Shown here: positions 32,723 through 43,109 of the stretch, in pieces | How the letters are laid out: the number at the start of each line of letters is the position of its first letter | Numbering within the stretch: the stretch's first letter is position 1 | Assembly (NCBI GenBank): GCA_932521025.1 | Contig: OW051473.1 | Coordinates: forward strand, 8,990,001 to 9,054,000 | Length of the DNA stretch: 64,000 nucleotides | Direction of reading: 5' to 3' | From: Oscheius onirici | Lineage: Eukaryota; Nematoda; Chromadorea; Rhabditida; Rhabditidae | Notes under the pieces: model-generated | The model's database searches: none | Told to the model about the DNA's origin: nothing | Seen by the model: only the letters and a program-made list of their open reading frames with translations | Translations under genes and position numbers: made by a program

Positions 32723-35700
32723 CTAAGCTGTCTGACTTAGGAAGTTAACATTATCGAAGCCGACATTAAAGTTAACATCGACAGTCTTTTGCTTTCGCTC
32801 GTAGTGGCGGTAGACGGCTGTAATGACCAGGATGGCGATAATCAGGGCACCGAAGGCTGCTCCAATACCTCCGAGAACTTCAGAATGGTCGTTATTTTGA
32901 CGAATTAGTTGGGTTGCTTCCGGAGTGGTCTTTGAAGGAAGATTCAAGAAGACGTGGGCCTGAAAAATGTGCATATTTACCCAGTCTTCTATTTGATAGT
33001 GTTTGTAAAAAGTTTTTCTGTCACAGAGATATTTGGTGGAAGTAAGAAAAATCGGGCCAAGCGGACAATTTTTTTGAGAAACAAACGTTGAAAAATGTTG
33101 AAAACCATCGCTTTAAAGGGACACTCACATTATAACCAGATAGGAACAATCTGGGAAGCCCGCGCATTCAACCTCAAACATCTCCAATATTGAATTTCCG
33201 CGTTTTTCTCGTTCTACATGTTTTTTTTTCGATTTTTATTTGTTTCTTATCGATTTCTCGTCAAAAATTACACCTAAATTGAGTGTTGGAACGTCAAATT
33301 TGGTGGGAAATTGATCGAAATAGACAAAAAAAGCAGTTTTTGGCCTGAAATTCGTTATTTTCATCTATTTCTGCCATTTTTTCCACGATTTTTAGCGTTC
33401 CACCACTTATTTTAGTTGTAATTTTTCGCGATAAATCGATTAAAAACAAGTAAAAATTAAAAAAATGAGTGTAAACCCCTAAAAATGCAAAAATAAAAGT
33501 TTGTCGTGAATACCGCCACGCAGTTGCCTGATTTCCCCCTGATCACACGTTCACACACAATGTCAGTGTCCCTTTAATGCTTTAGGAGAAGAAATAGTCT
33601 CAAAAAGACCGAAAAGTTTTAACCAGAACGCCTTGATGGGTAGCGGATGCATCCGCACCTGTTTTTGGGTTGCGGATGCATCCGCTTCCGCCATACCATT
33701 TTAACATCCGCCCATCCCTGATCCAAAGAGTCGAGGAGTCTTGGAGTGATGATGAGAGCGATTGTGGTATCCAGGTTTCTCAAGCTACAGGATCCGCAGA
33801 ACAGGCTCGGCTGGCGAGAGATGGGTAGACTACCTTCGTGTACTACTACCCGGGGTTGAACTTGCGATCGTTTTCTTCATAGACTGTCATCCTATCCACT
33901 TGACTAACCAAAAAGAAAAATCGGGCAAAGCGGATAATTAGAAAAAACGGGCAAGCGGATAACTTTGAGAAAGGTTGAAAACAATCGCTTTAATGCTTTA
34001 GGAGAAGAAATAGTTTCAAAAAGACCGAAAAGTTCTAACCAGAACGCCTTGATGGGTACTTAAGCGTAGCGCTGTTTAGTGACACACGTGGGCCGGTAGC
34101 TCAGTCGGTAGAGCGTTTGGTTAAAGGAATAGTGCCCCTCAAAAGGTCGGCGGTTCGAGTCCGCCCTGGTCCAATGTTTTTTGCCTTTTTTGTTTTGATA
34201 ATTTAAGGTGTTCCGAAGGTGCTACAAGTACCAAAATTCAACAATTCTCAGTTTTGATTTCTGGTTTAGAGAGATGTGTTCAACATTCAGGCCATAACAG
34301 ATATTTCTTCTTGAAATAAGAGTGTTTTAAAGTGAAGAATGTATTTTCGTACCTCGGTATCAATGATGCTCTTGCTGTTCAGATTGAACATTGTGAACCC
34401 TCCATGTTTCCTAGCCGCATTTAGGTATCCCATACTTTCAATCCGACTCATTCTGATGGCATCAGGCATCAGTATCCAGAGAACGTTGCCATTGCAGGGA
34501 GGCTGAGAGAATGTTCCGTTGTAGGTGTAGTAAACGTCCTTGTCTTTAGGGAAAAACTGATCGGGAGGAACCCATTCGAAAGACGTCATTGTCGTGTTCG
34601 GTATCATGGACAGATCGTCGGACAATACTGAACTTGTTGTTCAAAAAATATTAAAAACCTTCATACCTGTAGAGTTGTACAAGTCGACCATCTCATGAGG
34701 ACTCATTATAATTTCTGAGACAAAAGTGGCTACAATGGCCACTCCCTGAGGTAGTTCCTTGGCTTGTTCGATAGGAAGCCCGTGTAGAGTGTGTACAAAG
34801 TGAAGCTATAGCCGTCTTTTCGAGAAATATTAGAATAACACTTACCTCGAAATCATATTTGGCATTGTTAACAGTGTGTCCGTAATGGAAACCGTATCCA
34901 GAGATCATGATGTCGAACATTTCCCAATTCACTTCCATAAGCTTGTATTCTCCTCGAAGCGGTCCACCGGACATCGTAGGCCTGCGTTCCCATTTTTCAT
35001 AGCCAACGATAGCAACTGGAAAAGTTAGATATTAGGAGAAATAAGTGGTTTTTTTTTTTTTTGGAAAAATGTTGCCAAGAATCAGTTTTGAACACTACTT
35101 TTTCGCATATGCTTCGTATTTTTAAATACCTTTCTTCCTGGCAAAAACGGGTTATTGGAGAAATTGTTGTTCTTTGACATCTCAACAATGTCAAAACATT
35201 AAAATATTAGCATCGGTATTACGATTTCATGCTTTTCACAACTTAAAGACGAGTTTTTGATAACAAAAGGGCCCTTAATTGTGCGCACAAATTGCTCTAT
35301 TTTGATTGCCAATTAAAGCATCCGACAGACAGACAGACAGACACACACAGAGTGACCTGGGAGCAATTTAAAATAGAGTTTGGCTGGCAAACCCTTTCGT
35401 TCAAATTTTTGACGCACCAACCCCACCAATCCATTCAGAGTTATGATTGTTTTGCCCTTATCAGGTATTTTCTAACTTTCGGAGTGTTCATGTCGAAATG
35501 GGCGTCTAAAACAGCAACATACTAGAACGTTAAACTGCATTGTGAAAGTTTGAACTTTCGACGCTCCGACTAAAAATCTAACCATTGGCGAGGAGAACTA
35601 TTGAACGAAGTAGTTGCCAGTTGAACTACAAGAGTTTTGGTCGAGACAGAGTTCTTAGTTTCTTACCGATAGTATTTTGTTAATGGACTTGCCTGTGACA

Positions 35701-36045
35701 TTGTTTTTTTCCGACTCCATGACTTCTTCTTGCACTTTATAGTTCTCGAAACGGAGAGGCGGATATGTAACAATCGTTGCATTTCCTTTAAAAATCATTA
35801 AGAAAACCAAATTTCTAGGGTTACCTATATGGATGTTGATCGGTGACTTGCGGTTCTTTGTCAGACACAGATCAACTCCTTTGTTTTTGAGTTCATGAAC
35901 TACTTCGGCAGGCAAGTGGTCGGATAAGTCTGTTTTCATGTAAACACTTTAAAAAATCAAGCATACCTTCAATTTTTGTCGTATCCAGGTCCAAAAGAAA
36001 GGAAAGAGTGAAACATGGTAAAAGTGAGAGTAATAGCCCGCGCAT
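32723..36045 (-). CDS. Membrane carbonic-anhydrase-related protein, probably inactive
   Basis: Seven exons (36045-35967, 35929-35825, 35785-35693, 35015-34846, 34805-34667, 34627-34353, 32959-32723) close to 365 residues. Signal peptide MRGLLLSLLPCFTLSFLL; then the alpha-CA order KNRKSPINI, GGPLRGEYKL, GYGFHYGHTVNNAKYDFE, LHFVHTLHGLP, FSQPPCNGNVLWILM. The first two zinc histidines (normally HFHWG) are replaced in EVNWEMF; only the third His context (ELHFVH) remains, so catalysis is not expected. A C-terminal transmembrane helix (GALIIAILVITAVY) and short tail resemble CA IX/XII/XIV. Such proteins bind partners at the cell surface. Intron 3 uses a GC donor (ACAG|gcaagt). The 1.4-kb last intron carries a MITE, a direct repeat and tRNA-like sequences. 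Confidence 0.88.
33044..33650 (+). repeat. Direct repeat copy 1, interrupted by the MITE
   Basis: 33044-33116 plus 33578-33650 match 33914-34055: aaaaatcgggc, gttgaaaa, catcgctttaa, then tgctttaggagaagaaatag and accagaacgccttgatgggta. The right part differs at about two positions in 70. Confidence 0.75.
33117..33573. mobile_element. TTAA-flanked MITE (piggyBac-like ends)
   Basis: 457 bp flanked on both sides by TTAA (33113-33116 and 33574-33577). The ends are agggacactcacatt and, inverted, agggacactgacatt: 15-bp terminal inverted repeats with one mismatch. The interior is AT-rich and non-coding. A neighbouring paralogous sequence (33914-34055) has the same flanks joined across a single TTAA, giving an empty site and confirming the insertion. 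Confidence 0.82.
33846..33905 (-). tRNA. Degenerate tRNA-like sequence (A and B boxes)
   Basis: On the minus strand tagtcaagtgg fits an A box and gttcaaccc a B box about 40 nt later, but acceptor and anticodon stems do not pair well. Best read as a tRNA-derived repeat rather than a gene. Confidence 0.4.
33914..34055 (+). repeat. Direct repeat copy 2, uninterrupted
   Basis: Same sequence as the split copy at 33044-33650, with an intact single TTAA at the MITE position. It runs directly into the tRNA-like gene at 34090. Confidence 0.75.
34090..34173 (+). tRNA. tRNA-like gene with enlarged anticodon loop (possible 11-nt intron), copy 1
   Basis: Acceptor GGGCCGG/CTGGTCC pairs with two G:U pairs. 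The D arm GCTC-AGTCGGTA-GAGC and T arm GGCGG-TTCGAGT-CCGCC are perfect. The anticodon stem TTTGG/TCAAA encloses 18 nt instead of 7, as if an 11-nt intron followed position 37; the anticodon would then read AAA, unusual for tRNA-Phe. A T6 run follows. A near-identical copy lies at 38614-38697 with shared flanks, so it could be a pseudo-tRNA or SINE head rather than a working tRNA. Confidence 0.5.
35275..35375. repeat. Dispersed repeat, copy 2, with (CAGA)n core
   Basis: Matches 12455-12545: tgtgcgcacaaattgctctattttgattgcc, (gaca)n and gggagcaatttaaaatag. It lies in the third intron of the carbonic-anhydrase-related gene. Confidence 0.5.
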
Positions 36046-36199
36046 TGCTCTTGAATGAGCCTGTGCGAGTGACCTAAGATGGAGAGCGCGATCATTTATT
36101 ACTATGCTGTCAGATGGATCAATCGATTGGGGAATATGGGTCATGCTCAGCAGGCCATAATTGCTGCCGACAAGATCAGAGGGCTGAGGAAATTTATTA

Positions 36200-37042
36200 T
36201 TAGAAATCGAGGCGCCAGGAATCGTTGCGGATTTCCTTGACGATTCGAGTCCATTCGACTTTCATCTGCTCCTCACAGCGGGCCAGATTCTCCTCGTTGG
36301 CATACATGCCTAAATTTAGGGGTCAATTTGCTGAAAAATGGTTTACAGAAAGACCAAACAACGTCCAGAGCCTTGTTAGCGTAGATGGGACACTGCTTGT
36401 ACCGGTCTCCGCACTTTTCCTCATTTCCGGCTTTCTTGCACACCTTGTTCCCGTTGCGGCACTCGTTTTGGATCTCCTGAACAGAAAAGGCACGTAAAAT
36501 GTTCAAAGCTTTCGTCAATGTAAACAATCGTTAATGTCAACTGTAATTATTGGAGTAGAGAGCGCTATCTTTACGTCTTTCCAAACGTCGGAACATTGGA
36601 AAGAAATTTCAATTTTTTAAGCTTAAACGTACATTTTATAGCTTGGTGATGCTCAGCAAAATTATAGCATTTGATCAGCTGTACAATAATGGAGAACATC
36701 GCCAAGTGCGAAAATGTTTTGGTTATCGTATTTTTGTTCCGAACACGAAGTTTCCATTTTAGACTATAAGCAAAGCCTTTTCAAGCTCTTTTCTCAAGCT
36801 CATCAATTACCACAACTTTGTTGAACATCACAGAGTTTGAAAATGTACGCGTGAGCCAGGAAACTGAGGTTTCTTTCTAAGGTACCATCTAAGGGCGATG
36901 CGAAAAAAACCTGCCTATTCTACTCTAGTTTTTATGAAACTTCAAGTTTTAAACTCACAGGAATGTAATTTTTCCTAGGAGGCAGAGCAGCTACAGCGAC
37001 AACCAGAGCCACAATCAAAAAGCCATGTACAAGGTGTCCCAT
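36200..37042 (-). CDS. Small secreted six-cysteine protein, unknown
   Basis: Three exons (37042-36959, 36476-36347, 36309-36200) give 107 residues in phase. The signal peptide is MGHLVHGFLIVALVVAVAAL. The mature protein has six cysteines (NECRNG, NKVCKK, EEKCGD, KQCPI, SFCMY, LARCEE), consistent with three disulfides, and is otherwise charged and helical. No family recognised. TAA is followed directly by a second TAA. Confidence 0.78.
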
Positions 37043-37354
37043 AGTGCTGAAAGTAGCAGATGGTGACCGTCAAAGAGATCTATCTTGGGGGTCAAGAAAC
37101 TGGCCGCGAAACAGGATCCTTGGGGCAGTGAACTGAACTGCGCGGGAACATTCATAGCTCAGCGGCTACAACAAGCTGGGGAGGCAAATTGTGCGCGAGA
37201 AGGCATGTCTAAAAGCGTTAGGAGGAAAACAGAGAGATGAAAAACACGACTGCTGAAGGCTATGTGGAGCTTTTATTGGCCCTTTAATGACGGTGTCTGT
37301 ATTCAGCACGCCAATATCAACGTTTTATTCAGTGAAAAGTTGGGGAATTGGTGT

Positions 37355-38241
37355 CTACTTCTCGCCACTGATTTGGTGCTCAAACTTGGAGGCGAGAGTA
37401 GAAACCCGATTGGCTTTGTAGCTGCTCGTCGTTACCGATGCGCGCGGCTTTGGCGGTTCATCTTTCGGTTTCTTGTACTTGATGGCAAGTTGACGAAGCT
37501 TCTCTTCGACAGGGCTGATGACCGTCTGACCTATAAACTGTGTGATCGAGGTTCGTCTCTCTTGTCCTCTATGACTGGAAGATGGCCCAGCTTCACGAAC
37601 AGGAGCCGGAGGGAGAATAACTTCTTCTTCAGCTGGCAGTTGGTTGTTTGGAACATGAGACGTTGGCCTCCTAACTGGCTTCCTCCTATTGGCAATCTTC
37701 TGAGAAGCAACGTTTGACCTAGATTCGGATTTCTTTGCGGGTTCAGATGATCTTTGGTATCTGCTGGGCGCTTCCTGAGTTTTAGATTGGTTCTAAAAAG
37801 CATACTATTTTTCTTGAAAAACTGCTGGTTTACCTGATATTTCGGGAAGAATTTCTGCTCAGTGCGTTTTGGAGGTGTTATCGGAGGAACGATAGCAGCG
37901 AATTCTCCATCATTGGCCGTAGTGGTAGCTGCAAAACTCACACGAAAACTTTTTGATCGTCCCGCGCCCTGCTTTTTCAAGCTGGACCTTTTACCGGGGT
38001 ACGTGCCTAAGGAAGCGAACTTAAAATGAAATAATTGATGCTTACCTTGACGAACAAAACGGCCCGGCTGTTCATCCATGTTTGACTTCAAAACGCGGCC
38101 GTCTTCGTCTGACGAAGACGAGCAGACAATAGAAACATCGGCGCTCGGAGAAAGGTTGCGAGACATTACAGGAGCACTGCCGGCTAATCGATCAACTACA
38201 ACATTCCTTCTACTTTTGTTCTTCAATACTATTTTGGGCAA
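37355..38241 (-). CDS. Basic, low-complexity nuclear-type protein, unknown
   Basis: Three exons (from about 38241 to 38046, 38006-37834, 37792-37355) join in phase to about 270 residues. The sequence is rich in Ser, Lys, Arg and Pro: an acidic patch SSSSDEDG, PPITPPKRTEQ, KKSESRSNVASQK, NRRKPVRRP. A more conserved-looking C-terminal segment follows (RRTSITQFIGQTVISPVEEKLRQLAIKYKKP ... RVSTLASKFE). Looks like a chromatin- or cytoskeleton-associated scaffold, not assigned. The true start is unresolved: the frame stays open upstream of 38241 without an ATG, toward a (CT)n tract at 38312-38337. Confidence 0.6.
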
Positions 38242-38249
38242 ACCTTGGA

Positions 38250-39390
38250 ATTTTGAAAGAATTCTTCTCCGTTGCGGGGGGATTGAATAACCCCATTGTG
38301 CAATGGGCCAAAAGATCTCTCTCTCTCTCTCTCTCTTTCAAGTTTATGAAGTGAATAAGAAGTCTGCACGACTTTTGTTCTTCAGGGGGTCAGATGAGCA
38401 CTCAAGTGTCCTTGATTTCAATCGCGAAATCAAAATTTCGTATTTTCGATACTCTCGTCTTGTGAGATAAAATCTGAGCACTGGAAATCTTTTAATCCAT
38501 CTTTTTTTAACCTTGTCATGGTCTAGGAGTAAAAAACGGCCTGAAACAGACCGGAGAACTCGCGTCAGAACTCGCTTGGGTACTTAAGCGCAGGCTAGTT
38601 TGCTGTCACATGTGGGCCGGTAGCTCAGTCGGTAGAGCGTTTGGTTAAAGGAATAAAGGCCCTCAAAAGGTCGGCGGTTCGAGTCCGCCCCGGTCCAATG
38701 TTTTTTGCCTTTTTTGTTTTGATAAGGTAATATGTTTCAAACGCGCTCCAGGTTCCAACAAGTGAAAAATTTCAAGTTTTATTACCGGATGAATCCCTGT
38801 TGACGCATACTCTTGTTTCTCTACCGATGTTTCCTCAGTCACAAGGTATCATTAAGAAAGGAGAAAACTTTGATGTCTAGACGTGATGTAGTTGTTTTCT
38901 TTCCCAAAGCCATCTTTGTATTCTATTCTCGAACTGACCCCTCAAAATAAATGGGCTTGAAAACAAAATGTTACCTTCCTATCTCCCAAGAGGGTGATAA
39001 ATATTGGTAACGATTTTTTTGAACCCCACGCTCTAAAGTTGAGTCCTTTATTGGTCAGAAGCAATATGTACAGCGTTTGGAAATTATTCTTTCGTGACAC
39101 TTAGGCTAAGGCAAGATGACTTGTTCGAAGAGTGACTGCTTCGATGCAGTTGACCGTCGAATCATGTTGTAATTTCTAAAATGAACGTTTTATGACGAAT
39201 CACGCAACCGCATACCTCATCATTGGAATTGTTTGTGGGACATCGGTGGAAGATATCGCGGGCGGAGGCACTATGAGAAAGTTTCCTAAAAGTTCCAAAA
39301 ATAGTTCTTATATGGTTTTATGGATACCTGCCGGGTCTGTTATCCTCCACTCTCTCCAGGGAATCCGTTTTGCCATCACTTAAACGGGAG
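38250..39390. other. Intergenic region with microsatellite and tRNA-like copy
   Basis: Contains (CT)n at 38312-38337 and the tRNA-like sequence at 38614-38697. No other gene is visible. Confidence 0.4.
38614..38697 (+). tRNA. tRNA-like gene with enlarged anticodon loop, copy 2
   Basis: Same 84-nt structure as 34090-34173, with a better acceptor stem (GGGCCGG/CCGGTCC, one G:U). The two differ only in the putative intron (gaataaaggcc versus gaatagtgccc) and the acceptor 3' strand. They also share about 25 bp upstream (gtacttaagcg) and 28 bp downstream (atgttttttgccttttttg...), so the unit was duplicated with its flanks. Confidence 0.55.
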
Positions 39391-39395
39391 TTTAT

Positions 39396-40712
39396 TTATG
39401 TTCCGCAATTCGCAACTAACCCAACACAGTTAATACTTTGTGTAGAGCGATTAAGCATCTCGCGGCTTACGGCAGGACTGGTGCTTGAACGGCGAGGCGC
39501 AGCTCGGAGACGGTCTATCAGGACAGCAATTAAGAGCGTCCAAGCACGACAGGCTTCGGGAAAGGCTCTCACGCAATCCTAATGTCGATTTTGGTTTTGG
39601 AAGCACAGAATACTTACCTGTATAACCACGATATCAATAAAGTACTCTCCGATCTTTTCCCAGTGTTTGGACATTAGTCCGTACTGCTTCAGGAAGGCAT
39701 GTTTCCTACCTAAAATCAACAAATAAATTCTTTGAAAGGACAGCCTACCAATGTCATCGATGTGGGTAAGAATAAAAGTAGGATCGTTATCCAGATTCTG
39801 AATCGTCTGAGAGACTAGAGACACAAAGAAGTGGGTGTGATCGTGTAATGTAGCAATCGAAGTCTGCGAGGATCTTCTCTCACATCTGTCATGCATCGAA
39901 TCAACAAAAGCAGCATGATAGAAAATGTTTTTCACATTGGCATCTTTCTGAAGAACACATAATTGCCTGGTCTAGCGCGCTCTAAGTGCTTACGGCGTCA
40001 AGGCGATCCCAGACTCTCTCCACCAGATTGACGATTCCTTTGCAATTACTCCTTGGCGGCTCGCAGAGTCGGGCCCAGGTGATGCGGAGCGCTCTAACAT
40101 GATTGGGGTTCAGCTTCCATTCCATAGCCTAAAGACTGGTGTTTAGTAGAATGGAGAGGTTATACTGACCAACGTATGTATTTTCAGGGCAGGAACACTT
40201 CCACTTCTTTTGCGCATCGGACATCCTGGGACAGAGAGCGAGTTGCGGGAACCGAGACTCAGCTAAAACTTGGTTTTAGAACAGATTATGAGGAGTAATC
40301 TTTTTCCGGTTATGCTCAGACATAAGAGAAGAGAAGGTTTTGGTCCTGGTGTACAAAATAGTGATCAATTTTTTTACGGAAACAAGTATTGGCTGCTAGA
40401 GACTTCGAAACATTCTAACTTTCACAATTAAGACTTAGAATGTAAGTTCAGTTGGATCAAAAGATACTAAAGATCTGTGCTTTTCAGGTTCGTAAAACTT
40501 TTGTAATTGAATGGCGTACAAAACTTACGTAGGATGAAGCAGGCGAAACAGAATTCGACACAGACGGTGAAGAATGTCCGCTCTTGTTACCACTTTTCTG
40601 AACCAAGTTATTGTTTCAAACAAGTGATATTCCTCACCTTAGGCTGGATCTTTGCCTGACTACAGGACCTCTTCTTGTAATGAAAGGCTGAAGAGCGAGC
40701 AGCGGCGATCAT
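39396..40712 (-). CDS. glb: Globin with extended, Ser-rich N-terminus
   Basis: Seven exons (40712-40638, 40597-40529, 40262-40170, 40128-39994, 39947-39749, 39709-39618, 39578-39396) close to 281 residues. The first 80 or so residues are basic and Ser-rich (SGHSSPSVSNSVSPASS, SRNSLSVPG). The globin fold starts at LNPNHVRALRITW. LHDHTHFF contains the E7 His, GRKHAFLKQYGL the proximal F8 His, and DCVRAFPEACRAWTLLIAVL is helix H. A Pro-rich basic tail follows. The start chosen lies 11 nt after a ttccag acceptor. It is probably a haem-based sensor or redox globin, inferred from family. AATAAA overlaps the region just after the stop. Confidence 0.9.
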
Positions 40713-40723
40713 GTCGACGTCGA

Positions 40724-40730
40724 CTGGAAA
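40724..40730 (-). promoter_or_regulatory. Candidate spliced-leader acceptor of the second globin
   Basis: tttccag on the minus strand ends 11 nt before the start codon at 40712, preceded by a pyrimidine-rich stretch and no coding exon. Confidence 0.35.
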
Positions 40731-41372
40731 GAATGAATTGTCATGACAAGTTACGGGTCGTTCTTCAAAGTTCACGTGCTGTTTACGAGATTCCCGCCTA
40801 TAGATGGCTCGAGATAACTTGATCAATGGCGAAAGGGGCTAAAAAGCGTGGGGGTGGGGGAATCTTTTTCCTAGCCAAAAATAGAATGATTCCGTTCTAC
40901 TTTCGGCAAAGTTCAAAGCATAAGCCCCGAAGTCTTTTGAGTACGTTAGCCCCAAACAAGATTTAAGTACTCGCGGCTTAAAGAAATGTGAGGAAGCGTG
41001 GGGGAAGTTACGCCGATATGCGAGAATGTGGCCCCGGTAGTAGATCAGGTTATACCTTATGCGAGATAGCTCCCAAAGAGCCTACGGTAAACATTTTTTC
41101 ACATCAAACTCAATTTGGCCGCTTATAAACTGGTAGGTGACAACAAATGGAAAAGACACTCTCTTCCAGGAAAAGGACGGGACAAATGTGACAGAGACAC
41201 ATTCTAATTACACTCGACAAAGTCACAGTGTCTTTTTGGAGGAGTGACATCCGTCATGCTGCGAACTAGTGGAGCCGATAATCGGCCAATTCCTTGGGGA
41301 GATCAAACCTGAAAGGGAAGAACTGCTCCCCAGGCTAACTTTGTGTTGACTATGTCGAATAAAAACGGGGTT

Positions 41373-41558
41373 TTATTGCCGGAGGAAGTCTAAGAAATAA
41401 AGAACAAAATGGTCAGCAGATAAATAAGCCACTTCAGATGAAGGAGGAGAGATTAAAGAGAAACAGCCCCTTGATTTAATTGAACCTTGAAGATATGGAA
41501 TGCCACTGATACTGACTTGGACATAAGGATTTTTGGCGTCTCCTTCCGAGGAAGACAT
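41373..41558 (-). CDS. Possible small gene, unknown
   Basis: Frame starts MSSSEGDAKNPYVQVSISG and ends in CAA TAA AAC, so the stop overlaps an AATAAA signal. It can be read straight through (61 residues) or spliced with a gttcaa donor. No signal peptide or domain. Kept because of the start and poly(A) context only. Confidence 0.25.
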   Translation of the reverse strand: MSSSEGDAKNPYVQVSISGIPYLQGSIKSRGCFSLISPPSSEVAYLSADHFVLYFLDFLRQ

Positions 41559-42086
41559 CGGGGTGGTCTTTGCTCACACAAGACACTCGACTGGACGCAT
41601 ACGTGGGGAAGACGCCCAGACACTATTACCCCTTGTGTATTTTGTCGAGAGATAAACTTGTGAATTCAATCAGTCACGACGAAAGCTTGGCACGGATGTG
41701 ATCTCCGAGCCTGACGTGGTAGACAAGCCATTATCATGATGCTCGCATATGAACTTTTATGTGTTTGTCGGCTGATGTCATTGTTAGGATGTTCCTCATT
41801 GCTATGCGCGACTTACCAGATGAACATCGCTGCTTGTAGAGTCCTAGATTCAACCGTTTTGATTGTAAAAAGAGTAGACTAACCGACAACCATTATGGGA
41901 GTAAGTAGCTAGAAGGATGGAGAACGACAGTCAAAGTTAACAAGATGCAAGGCTATCAAATCATGGCAGTTTAGCCGAATTAGAGTCTGCAGCAAAAACA
42001 ACTATACAAGGTGGAAGAACGTAAAGTATAGTCTTAGGAGAGAAAATGTTCAATGTGTTTATTTTTTACTACAAATAAGTCTTGAA

Positions 42087-43105
42087 CTACAAGGTGATCT
42101 GACAGATCCACTGTTGAACGACGCCACAGCCCACATCAGACCACTCGCCGTTTGCCATCATCTGTCCGCAGAATTGAAATCCGGGAGCACCGGCAGTCCA
42201 TTTTGTATAGTTTAACTAAAAAGATAGCATTAGTAAAATTAGCGAACTATGGCTGTCAGGGCGATAACAATTCTGTTCTTTTCAGACTCACCGGTGTTCC
42301 ATCTCCCCAGCTGGCATTACCTGCAATGATCATCATTCCAAGATAGAAAGGCTGCCCCATTGCCAGGGCTAAAATATGAACACATTTTCGCACAAACTCA
42401 ACCGAAACCTTGTAGAAAAGCATTTTGATCTGCACTGTGAATTGAAAGAGGTTGACCACCAAGACCATTGCAAGCTGCCACCGCAGCGGCTGCCGAGAGT
42501 GGCATAGGTCCGAGAATAAAACACTGATTGGTGCCTGCATAGTAAGACCAGCCGGCTGGGCACAAATCTAAATCTTTGTATACCTCAAAAAGAGTTGTTA
42601 CTTTACTTGTCGTGGTAGTTGTGGTAGTTGTGAGGGTGGTTGTTGTGGTTATCTCTGCTGTGGTTGTTGTCGTGTCTGTTAAATTATAAATACTATTTGA
42701 TAGACACTCACCTATAACAGTTGTCGTGTCTGTGGTCAACGTTGTGGTTGTCAGCGTTGATGGCAAAGTTGTCGTTGTTCCTACCGGGTTTGCTGTTGTG
42801 GCTTAGAAAAATATATATTATAACGGCGAAAAATGAAAAAGTTCTCAAACGAAATGATGTTTTGAATTGAATATTAATTGATAACAGGATGCGACATTTG
42901 AAAAAATGCTTTTCTACAAGGTTTCACAGTGAAGTTAATTTTCAAAAATCTTCATGAAGAACCTATGAAACGCACTCCCTGTTGAACTTCCCGTTGTCGT
43001 TGTCACAGAACTGCCAGTACTTGTAACCGGACTTGATGCTGATGAAGTAGAAGCACATGACAGAACATTTCTGTGCAGAAATAACAATGGCACAAAGAGA
43101 CGCAT
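42087..43105 (-). CDS. C-type lectin-like protein with Thr-rich mucin stalk
   Basis: Signal peptide MRLFVPLLFLHRNVLSCA at 43105, then a Ser/Thr stalk over several short exons (TTTTGSSTG, LTTTTLTTDTTT, ITTTTTLTTTTTTTT), a likely O-glycosylated mucin-like linker. The C-type lectin domain follows: LCPAGWSYYAGTNQCF, AAACNGLGGQPLSIHSADQNAFL, FYLGMMI, and WSDVGCGVVQQWICQI. No EPN/QPD motif is present and WND is WSD, so calcium-dependent sugar binding is doubtful. Typical of nematode secreted lectins used in intestine or defence. The phase at the first intron (about 42960-42815) was not fully resolved. Confidence 0.8.
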
Positions 43106-43109
43106 GTTT

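Noticed and set aside
33644-33700. Palindromic gcggatgcatccgc repeated twice, considered as a protein-binding site array
   Set aside because: Only two copies within an intron beside other repeats; more likely part of repeat sequence.
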